From contig BJHM01000013.1 of NCBI GenBank assembly GCA_014192625.1, forward strand, positions 1 through 64,000: a stretch of DNA of 64,000 bases. The letters run 5' to 3'. The stretch's first letter is position 1. Every line of letters starts with the position of its first letter. The translations under genes were made by a program, and so were the position numbers. Shown here piece after piece: positions 57,913 through 64,000 of the stretch. Source of the stretch: Planctomycetota bacterium. Its GTDB lineage: Bacteria; Planctomycetota; UBA1135; UBA2386. The notes below the pieces were generated by a model, which had not been told where the DNA came from, made no database searches, and was given only the letters and a program-made list of their open reading frames with translations.

Positions 57913-58785
57913 TCAGCCAAGCTGATCGCGAATCAGCAACTGCAACCGGCGGCGAGCGTCCGGAGTGATGGCCGCACTGCTGGTCATCACTGCATGCTGC
58001 ATGCAGCCCTTTGCCGAAATCGCTGTCGGCGCGGCGCCGATCATGCGGGCAGTTTCGCGAACGGTGCGCTGCGCGAGATCGGCATTCTGCCGAACTACGG
58101 CGAGCACCTTGCTGACATCAACATCGCCTTCCGCCTCGTGCCAGCAGTCAAAGTCCGTGACCAGCGCAAGCGTGGCGTAGGCAAGCTCCGCTTCGCGCGC
58201 GAGCTTGGCCTCCTGCAGGTTGGTCATGCCAATCACGTCCACGCCCCAGTGGCGATACATCCGCGACTCGGCGCGAGTCGAGAAATGCGGTCCCTCCATG
58301 CACAGGTAGATGCCACGGTCGTGCACCGTTGCTCCCGCCGAGCGCGCGGCCTGCAGAGTGATCTTGCGCAACGGCTCCCAGATCGGGTCCGCAAAGTGCG
58401 CATGCGCAACACAGCCGTCGCTGAAGAACGTCGATTCCTGCGTGCGGCCGCGCGTGCGGTCGATGAACTGGTCCACCATCACGAAGTGACCCGGTTGCAG
58501 CTCGGCCTTCATCGAGCCGACCGCCGAAATGCCGAGCACGCACTCCATTCCAAGCTGCTTCATCGCATGCAGGTTGGCGCGAAACGGCAACTCATGCGGC
58601 GCGATCAGATGGCCGCGGCCATGACGCGGCAAGAACGCCATGCGCACGCCAAACATCGTGCCCGTGATGAATGCATCGGATGGCGCGCCGAACGGAGTCT
58701 CTATCTTGACCTCTTTGCGGTTCTCCAACTCGGGAAGGTCATAGATGCCTGAACCACCGATGATGCCAAGCGTGCGTTCACTCAT
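57913..58785 (-). CDS. mtnP: S-methyl-5'-thioadenosine phosphorylase
   Basis: 290 residues from ATG 58785, which overlaps the truD stop (ATGA). It splits methylthioadenosine into adenine and methylthioribose 1-phosphate in the methionine salvage pathway. Motifs: 'TLGIIGGSGIYDLPEL', phosphate site 'LPRHGRGHLIAPHELPFRAN', purine site 'LCMEGPHFSTRAESRMYR', 'VIGMTNLQEAKLAREAELAYATLALVTDFDCW' (the 'TD-D-CW' type typical of MTAP rather than PNP). Complete. Coupled to truD; no other methionine salvage gene is in view. Confidence 0.93.
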   Translation of the reverse strand: MSERTLGIIGGSGIYDLPELENRKEVKIETPFGAPSDAFITGTMFGVRMAFLPRHGRGHLIAPHELPFRANLHAMKQLGMECVLGISAVGSMKAELQPGHFVMVDQFIDRTRGRTQESTFFSDGCVAHAHFADPIWEPLRKITLQAARSAGATVHDRGIYLCMEGPHFSTRAESRMYRHWGVDVIGMTNLQEAKLAREAELAYATLALVTDFDCWHEAEGDVDVSKVLAVVRQNADLAQRTVRETARMIGAAPTAISAKGCMQHAVMTSSAAITPDARRRLQLLIRDQLG

Positions 58786-60065
58786 TCGGACTGATCCTCG
58801 TCGTCTCGTTGTTGCCACGGCGCTGGCGGCAGCCGTTCGCGCGGCACATAACCACGACGCGGGCTGCGCTCGCCATCGGGGCCTTCGGTGCGGGCATAGA
58901 ACGGCGGCGCAAACAGGCGCTTTAACAACATGGTCGCGTACGACCCGCGCGGCAGCGCAAACGAAAGCGTGGCCATGACGCGCCCTTCGTGCATTTCATC
59001 CGGCGCGATCCGCACATCGCCCATCTCTTCGGGCTTTACCAGCACCGCGCGCGGCTCTTCGCGCCAGATCATGCCCGGCACCGTGTTCTCGAGAAAATCG
59101 TTGCGCCGCAGGCCAGCGTATTCCATCTCTGCGATCATCGCGTTGCGGAACGGCTCACTACCGCCACCGCCCTCGGGGCCATACATCGGCGTCTCCATCG
59201 CCAACAGCTTCTCTTCACGGTCGGGCTCAAGATACTTCCACGCCAAGAAGTCGCCACCAAGAGTCGAGATCCGCAGCCGTTGCGCCGACCCAACGCCACC
59301 ACGCAACAACCGACTCACCGCGCGATTCCACAAAAACGACTGGTAGGCAAACGCGTGGATCACGCGCTGGCGCAACGGCAAGAACTCGATCGCGCCGCGA
59401 AAATCGCCAGGCCGCGCGTTCAGGTGCGCGAACATCGGCTCGTAGACCGGGCCGCGCGCAAAGCGCGCACACGTCTCCCACTCGCCCCAGTAACGCTGTA
59501 GCGACTGCTTCAGCTTGACGTCGCCGGTGATCGCGCGCGGCGATGGCGTAGCAACGAGCTGCTGCAGTGCATGTTCGTATTCACCGCGCAGGATTTGCAG
59601 CATCGGGAAACCCTGGCCGTGGCGCAGGCAGCCGAAGCGCTGGTCGTCGAAATAATTCGGAAACCCGGTCTTTTGCAGCGACGGCATGTTGCGGCGCAAC
59701 ATCGCCGCCTCGGTCGGCAACAGATCACGCACGACGATCGTGAACGCGTTGCCGCGACTCATGCGGCTCTTGATTGGCTCACTGCAGCGACCGACCGGCT
59801 TCAGCCTTAGCCCCGGCCGTTCCAACTCACAGGCACGACCAACGATGCTGATGTATTGATCCGTAACGGCCTGCCGGTCCTTCAAGCCCGCATACGCGAT
59901 CCGGCTGCGGTCCAAGTCCAACGCGCGCACCAACATGCTGAGCGCTTCTGGCGTCGACAGCTTCTCCTTGCGCAACAGGTGGACGTAGTGCTCCCCAGTC
60001 GGGTTCGAAGGGAAATCCAACAGTTCACGCACACGAAAATCAGCAGGCACGGTCTTGAGTCGCAT
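58782..60065 (-). CDS. truD: tRNA pseudouridine(13) synthase TruD
   Basis: 427 residues. Catalytic motif 'IAYAGLKDRQAVTDQYIS' with the active Asp in GxKDxxAxT, followed by 'RLKPVGRCSEPIKSRMSRGNAFTIVVRDL' and 'GFPNYFDDQRFGCLRHGQ', the TruD-specific N-Y-F-x-x-Q-R-F-G block. The C-terminal TRUD domain is complete ('PGMIWREEPRAVLVKPEEM'). It makes pseudouridine at tRNA position 13. The start codon ATG directly abuts the stop of the RluA-type gene (TAGATG), and its end overlaps mtnP, so three genes are translated as one block. The C-terminal tail is Arg/Asp/Glu rich. Confidence 0.95.
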   Translation of the reverse strand: MRLKTVPADFRVRELLDFPSNPTGEHYVHLLRKEKLSTPEALSMLVRALDLDRSRIAYAGLKDRQAVTDQYISIVGRACELERPGLRLKPVGRCSEPIKSRMSRGNAFTIVVRDLLPTEAAMLRRNMPSLQKTGFPNYFDDQRFGCLRHGQGFPMLQILRGEYEHALQQLVATPSPRAITGDVKLKQSLQRYWGEWETCARFARGPVYEPMFAHLNARPGDFRGAIEFLPLRQRVIHAFAYQSFLWNRAVSRLLRGGVGSAQRLRISTLGGDFLAWKYLEPDREEKLLAMETPMYGPEGGGGSEPFRNAMIAEMEYAGLRRNDFLENTVPGMIWREEPRAVLVKPEEMGDVRIAPDEMHEGRVMATLSFALPRGSYATMLLKRLFAPPFYARTEGPDGERSPRRGYVPRERLPPAPWQQRDDEDQSE

Positions 60066-61004
60066 CTAGGTCCTAACAGGCTCAGCACGTTCGAGACGCG
60101 TGAGTGCAGTTTGCAAATCGTCTGGCAGCGGCGACTCGACAGTGATGTCGGTGCCGTCGAGGTCGGGAAAACCAATCCGAGCAGCATGCAAAAACGTGCG
60201 CTCCAAAAGCGCCCGTTCGCGTACGCCGCGGCGGAGTTTGTAGCCGCGCTTGAGCTCGGACAGGAGCAGCGGCCGGCCACCGTATAGTTCGTCGGCGATG
60301 ATCGGATGACCGATGGCGGCTAGGTGGCACCGCAGTTGATGAGTGCGGCCAGTGCGCGGGCGCAACAACAACAGACTAAAATCGCCGTGCACAGCGGCGA
60401 CCACGAGATCGGTGCGGGCATCGCTCGCGGTGCGCTCATCGCCTCGCGCCACCACGGTCTTGCCGGCACGCCGCGGGTCAGGCATCAGCGGCAATTCAAT
60501 CGTGCGCGATTCGCGCGGCAAGGAACCGTGCACCAGCGCCAAGTATTCTTTATGCACGCGGCCATCGCGCAGCATCCGATCAAAATGCTGCGCTGCCAGC
60601 AGCCCCTTCCCGAGCACGAGGCAGCCCGAAGTCTCACGGTCGAGCCGATGGACAATCCGCAAGTCTGCATCGCTGCGCAGCGCGGGCAGCATGGCGTGCA
60701 CGCTTTGCGCCGTGCCTTGCCGGTTTGGGACCGACAACAGCCCCGCTTGCTTGTCGATCACAAGAAAGCTCGCCGTCTCGGTGAGCACCGCCGGCAAATC
60801 CGCAGTGCCACTGGCAACCTTGCTGGCAAACCCATCCTCTGGCAAGCAGACCTCGACTAGGTCAAAGCCGCGCAGGCGCACATTCCGCGCTTCGGGCATG
60901 CCATTTATGTGCACGCCTTCACCGGCCATGAGTTGGCGCAGAGCCGCACGGCGTATGTGGGGAAACTCCTGCACGAGGAAATCCTCGAGCATGGCGCCGT
61001 GCAT
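60066..61004 (-). CDS. RluA-family pseudouridine synthase with S4 domain
   Basis: 312 residues from ATG 61004 (GTG 61016 is possible). An S4 RNA-binding domain at ~1-60 ('LEDFLVQEFPHIRRAALRQLM', 'GVHINGMPE') is followed by the RluA catalytic domain: 'DLRIVHRLDRETSGCLVLG' with catalytic Asp in HRLDxxTSG, 'VHKEYLALVHGSLP', 'LLRPRTGRTHQLRCHLAAIGHPIIADELYGG'. It converts specific uridines to pseudouridine in rRNA or tRNA. RluC, RluD or RluA cannot be told apart by eye. It is the first gene of the block with truD and mtnP, and divergent from the GT2 gene. Confidence 0.93.
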   Translation of the reverse strand: MHGAMLEDFLVQEFPHIRRAALRQLMAGEGVHINGMPEARNVRLRGFDLVEVCLPEDGFASKVASGTADLPAVLTETASFLVIDKQAGLLSVPNRQGTAQSVHAMLPALRSDADLRIVHRLDRETSGCLVLGKGLLAAQHFDRMLRDGRVHKEYLALVHGSLPRESRTIELPLMPDPRRAGKTVVARGDERTASDARTDLVVAAVHGDFSLLLLRPRTGRTHQLRCHLAAIGHPIIADELYGGRPLLLSELKRGYKLRRGVRERALLERTFLHAARIGFPDLDGTDITVESPLPDDLQTALTRLERAEPVRT

Positions 61005-61259
61005 CGCTCGCGACACGTTCAGAACTGTTCTATCGGGCCTAGGCAAAGGCGGAGCAGAGTAGCGGTTTTGCTGGCGCAGCGGAAGCGGCCTCCCGCCAAG
61101 GCCCCCAGCACAGTGCAGCGCAAATCGCCCATGCCAACGGGGTTCCTGCCCGGCAGTGCCGCAGGATATCCGTCTGCAATCTGTGCCACGCAATGCCTTC
61201 GCTTAGTTCGGACTTCGGCACTTGTCTCCCGCGCGTCCGTCTGCCGATCAAAGCCCACG

Positions 61260-62657
61260 ATGCAGTGTTCCGTGATTATCCCCTGTTTTGGCGGCGCGGA
61301 CCTCACCCGCAGCTGCATCGCGAGCCTCCTTCAACAGCGCGGCGAACACGAGTTGGAAATTGTTCTGGTCGACAACAAAAACGAGCCGGAAACGAACGCA
61401 TTGGCGGCTATGCACCCGTGCGTGCGCGTGCTGCCGCAGGCGCAGAACCTTGGCTTCGCCGGCGGCACCAACCAAGGCATCCGCGCAGCACAGCATCCGT
61501 ATTTGCTGATGCTCAACAACGACACGCAAGCAGCACCGCACTTGCTCTCGCGGTTGCACGCAGCACTGAGTTCGGATCCACGCATTGCCTTCGCTGCGCC
61601 AGTCAGCAACTTCGTGCGCGGCGAGGCCAAAATCCACGTCGGCTCACGTGGCGCCACAGCAGCCGGCCGCGACGAGATCGAAACAGATCTGGCCGCCGAG
61701 TCCGGCATGTTGCAGGACCTGGACAACCTGAGCGGCCTGTGCTTGCTCACGCATCGCACGACCCTCGCACAGATCGGCCTGTTTGATGAACGCTTTGGCA
61801 TCGGCAACTTCGAAGACGATGACCTGTCACTGCGGGCGCGCATCGAAGGCTTTCGGCTGGTGATCGCACGCGATGCATTTTTGCATCACGAAGGCCATCA
61901 GACCTTCAAGCGAATGGGCATCGATCTGAATGCCGAGCTAGCGCTGCGCTACTCACAGTTCGTCGACAAGTGGCTCGCGGATCCAGCCGGCGGTGCTTGC
62001 TTGCACGCCAAACAAAATCTCACCGCCGCCGCAGTGCTCGCCGAGCACGCGCGTCAGGTTCACCCCAAGTGGATCGATGCCGATTGGATCCTTGGCCGGT
62101 TCTTCGTAGTTACCAAGCAGCACGCAATCGCAGCGCAACATCTGACGAACTTTTTGGCGCATTGCCCAGTGCATACCGAAGCAATGATCCTGCTCGGCAT
62201 GTGCTGGCTCGAACTGCAGCAGTTTTCGCAGGCGCAAAAACTCTGGACCGTGGCGCTCGGCACCTGCCACTTCGAACAAAAGCAAGCTGCCGACCTGCTG
62301 CGTCGGCTCGGCGAACACGCTCGCAGCCGCGGTTTGCTCGATTGCGCCATCGCCAACTTTGAGGACGCGGTGCAGCAGGATCCGCTGGACGCCAACCTCA
62401 GCAACTGGCTCGGTATCGCGCTGCTCGAAGCGCGCGACTTCAAGCGTGCGATCAAAGCACTCGAACGCGCAGCAGCTGGAGGCTTTGCCCTAGCGCACAC
62501 CAACCTCGGCATCTGCCACTTCCAGCTCGGCGACAACCAAAAGTCGCTGCACCATTTTGCTGCTGCGAGTGCGCTGCTGCCCACTGACCCAACCGCACAG
62601 GCCAATCTTTTGCAGGCGCAATCCGCATTCGGCTCCGCAGCTGCTAATCTCGGCTGA
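61260..62657 (+). CDS. Glycosyltransferase family 2 with C-terminal TPR
   Basis: 465 residues from ATG 61260; an upstream open frame inside the divergent synthase gene is not needed. GT2 fold at 1-~235: 'CSVIIPCFGGADLTRSCI', 'EIVLVDNKNEPETNAL', 'NLGFAGGTNQGIRAAQHPYLLMLNNDTQ' (the D-x-D equivalent is 'NNDT'), 'LFDERFGIGNFEDDDLSLRA' with the ED-D catalytic region. The 'NLGFAGGxNxG' version is typical of rhamnosyl/O-antigen transferases. The C-terminal ~200 residues are TPR helices ('GLLDCAIANFEDAVQQDPLDAN', 'GFALAHTNLGICHFQLGDNQ'). It probably builds a surface glycan. It overlaps the convergent epimerase gene by 14 bases. Confidence 0.9.
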   Translation: MQCSVIIPCFGGADLTRSCIASLLQQRGEHELEIVLVDNKNEPETNALAAMHPCVRVLPQAQNLGFAGGTNQGIRAAQHPYLLMLNNDTQAAPHLLSRLHAALSSDPRIAFAAPVSNFVRGEAKIHVGSRGATAAGRDEIETDLAAESGMLQDLDNLSGLCLLTHRTTLAQIGLFDERFGIGNFEDDDLSLRARIEGFRLVIARDAFLHHEGHQTFKRMGIDLNAELALRYSQFVDKWLADPAGGACLHAKQNLTAAAVLAEHARQVHPKWIDADWILGRFFVVTKQHAIAAQHLTNFLAHCPVHTEAMILLGMCWLELQQFSQAQKLWTVALGTCHFEQKQAADLLRRLGEHARSRGLLDCAIANFEDAVQQDPLDANLSNWLGIALLEARDFKRAIKALERAAAGGFALAHTNLGICHFQLGDNQKSLHHFAAASALLPTDPTAQANLLQAQSAFGSAAANLG

Positions 62658-63684
62658 CCACAGCCTGCGGCACTCGCATCAGGCTCAGCAGATCGCTGAC
62701 GATCGCCTCGATTGGCCGCTCCGGCACCCAGCCGATCGCAGAACGAAGCCGGTCGAGCGATGGCACGCGCCGCGCGGGATCCACGAAGCCCGTGGGAAAC
62801 ATCTCGGCAAACGGCACCAGAACGATTGGCGAACTGCTTGCGGCCTTGGTGCAAACCAACTCTGCGAGCGCGCGCATTGAGATCTCACGATCGCTGCCCA
62901 CGTTGATGATCTTGCCATGCGCCGACCTCGTGGCGAGCAAGGCGATCAGCGCCTGCGCAACTTCGGTGGCGGCAGCAAAGCAGCGGGTTTGCGTGCCGTC
63001 GCCAAACACAGTGACCGGCCGACCCGATGTGGCCTGCAACAGGAAGCGCGGCAAGACCATGCCATAGGCACCCGACTGACGTGCGCCAACAACGTTGAAC
63101 AGCCGCACGACGACCACCGGCAGCGCCTGCTGTTTTGCATAGCCAAGAGCGAGCCACTCCCCCATCGCTTTGGCGCAGGCATAGCCGCCGCGCAATTCAT
63201 CGGGCACGCCAGGCAGCACTGGATCGCTTTCGCAAAACGGCACGGGGCCTTGGCCATAAACCTCCGAACTCGAAGTAATCAGAATCGGGATGCGCGTTTT
63301 GGCCGCAGCCTCGAGCATCACTTCGGTGCAGCGCAGGTTGCGCCGAATGACCATGAGCGGATCCGTCATCAGCAATTGCACGCCGACCGCACCAGCGAGA
63401 TGAAACACGCAACTCGCACTCCGACATGCCGCGGCGGCAACCTGCGGGTCCTCAGCCGATGCAACGCTGATGCGCAGCCGTGGCTCGCCGCGCCATTGCC
63501 GCAGGTTGTCGGGGGAGCCAGACGAGAGATCATCGAGCACATGCACGCTGCGCCCGGCGGCAAGCAGCGCATCGACCAGATGCGAGCCGACAAACCCAAG
63601 CCCACCGGTGACGAGGATCTCGCCTACGGGCAGACCGTTGGCCGAAACAAAACTATCGGGCAAGGCATCATCTAAACGCGACAT
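62644..63684 (-). CDS. NAD-dependent nucleotide-sugar epimerase/dehydratase
   Basis: 346 residues. Rossmann motif 'ILVTGGLGFVGSHLVDALL' (GxxGxxG), 'VHVLDDLSSG', 'CVFHLAGAVGV', catalytic Ser in 'ITSSSEVYGQ' and the YxxxK pair in 'GGYACAKAMGEWLAL'. 'RLFNVVGARQSGAYGMVLPRF' and 'VTVFGDGTQTRCFAAATEVAQALI' are like UDP-glucuronate decarboxylases and GalE-type epimerases. It makes or edits a nucleotide sugar for the surface glycan of the neighbouring GT2. Exact substrate uncertain. Confidence 0.88.
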   Translation of the reverse strand: MSRLDDALPDSFVSANGLPVGEILVTGGLGFVGSHLVDALLAAGRSVHVLDDLSSGSPDNLRQWRGEPRLRISVASAEDPQVAAAACRSASCVFHLAGAVGVQLLMTDPLMVIRRNLRCTEVMLEAAAKTRIPILITSSSEVYGQGPVPFCESDPVLPGVPDELRGGYACAKAMGEWLALGYAKQQALPVVVVRLFNVVGARQSGAYGMVLPRFLLQATSGRPVTVFGDGTQTRCFAAATEVAQALIALLATRSAHGKIINVGSDREISMRALAELVCTKAASSSPIVLVPFAEMFPTGFVDPARRVPSLDRLRSAIGWVPERPIEAIVSDLLSLMRVPQAVVSRD

Positions 63685-63760
63685 CTTTGGGCATTAGAGC
63701 GTGGCCGCGCCACCGGCGCGAAGGAACTCTTTTGGCCTGTAGACGCGAACTGCGCGGTTG

Positions 63761-64000
63761 CTATTCCCGATTGCGCAACAGTGAGCGCAGGAGGTAAAGC
63801 TCGGCGCGCAGTTCATCGACCTCGCGGCGCAGCTGCAGGAGTTGTTCTTGCACTGGCAACTCGTTCGCGTTTTCACTGCGGACTACGCTCGTGGGCGACG
63901 GCTCGACTAACGGCAAAGCGGGGCGCTTTGGCAGCATCTCGGCCGCGCCACCGCGGAGGAACGATGCTAGCTTGGTCGGCGGCAGATAACCCTCGTGCCG
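63761..64000 (-). CDS. C-terminal end of an unidentified coiled-coil protein
   Basis: Stop TAG at 63761-63763; the frame is open without break to the right edge, 79 residues, with no start inside the window. It reads 'YLPPTKLASFLRGGAAEML', a Pro-rich stretch, then 'QEQLLQLRREVDELRAELYLLRSLLRNRE', a heptad helix likely to form a coiled coil. The protein continues beyond the window, so family cannot be named. Being next to the epimerase and GT2 genes, it may be part of the same surface-glycan locus. Confidence 0.6.
   Translation of the reverse strand, partial: RHEGYLPPTKLASFLRGGAAEMLPKRPALPLVEPSPTSVVRSENANELPVQEQLLQLRREVDELRAELYLLRSLLRNRE

Overview
The window looks like chromosomal DNA of a Planctomycetota bacterium. 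The strongest signs are a cytochrome-c/DUF1549/DUF1553 protein followed by a DUF1501 protein and a DUF2231-like cytochrome protein (35.7-42.7 kb), several secreted proteins sharing a 'GTGCG ... GMPGC ... YLQGWA ... SNG' C-terminal domain, a large Ser/Thr kinase with a C-terminal ATPase/TPR region, and lipid A/LPS-type genes (Kdo-kinase-like, GT9). The left ~20 kb looks more AT-rich and is loosely packed, with long gaps and broken genes. From ~24 kb rightwards the sequence is GC-rich and compact, mostly housekeeping. No rRNA, phage, CRISPR array or intact insertion sequence was seen.

Layout. 0-5 kb: Kelch-type secreted protein (cut by the window edge), lethal-factor-like metallopeptidase, MFS transporter, voltage-gated-type K+ channel. 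5-11 kb: a STAS/kinase-like fusion protein, then glycerol kinase, glycerol facilitator and glutathione-independent formaldehyde dehydrogenase on the minus strand. 11.6-15.6 kb: a four-gene Mce/Mla lipid transport operon (STAS-permease, ATPase, MCE protein, auxiliary lipoprotein). 16-23.7 kb: SGNH hydrolase, a nonsense-mutated and an intact copy of the secreted domain, paired hairpins and gene remnants, a GNAT enzyme, a Ni/Co transporter and a two-pore-helix K+ channel. 24-29.4 kb: initiator tRNA-Met and selenocysteine tRNA, EF-P-like protein, TerC, sodium:solute symporter, CysS.

29.8-45.1 kb: PknK-like kinase, a carboxypeptidase-regulatory-repeat protein, the planctomycete cytochrome/DUF1501 operon, then a Kdo-kinase-like gene divergent from a GT9 heptosyltransferase coupled to a Tsr3/DTW-like protein. 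45.4-53 kb: cyclophilin, SUFU-domain protein, secreted protein, endonuclease III and Lon. 53-61 kb: an almost gapless minus-strand block, RluA-family synthase, TruD, MTA phosphorylase, PhoH-like, YbeY, FliA-type sigma factor, LysA, a tiny lipoprotein and a NifU-like scaffold, with a 36-copy 7-bp repeat array between ybeY and the sigma gene. 61-64 kb: GT2-TPR glycosyltransferase, NAD-dependent epimerase and the tail of a further coiled-coil protein.

The functional themes are envelope lipid and surface-polymer building (Mce operon, GT9, Kdo-kinase-like, GT2, epimerase), RNA modification and ribosome maintenance (TruD, RluA, YbeY, EF-P, tRNA-Sec), and surface/secreted proteins typical of the phylum. 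The least expected items are the tRNA-Sec with an open frame and hairpin just after a nearby TGA stop, the EF-P with an unusual tip loop, YbeY with an altered third metal ligand, the STAS-kinase fusion, and the heptamer array.
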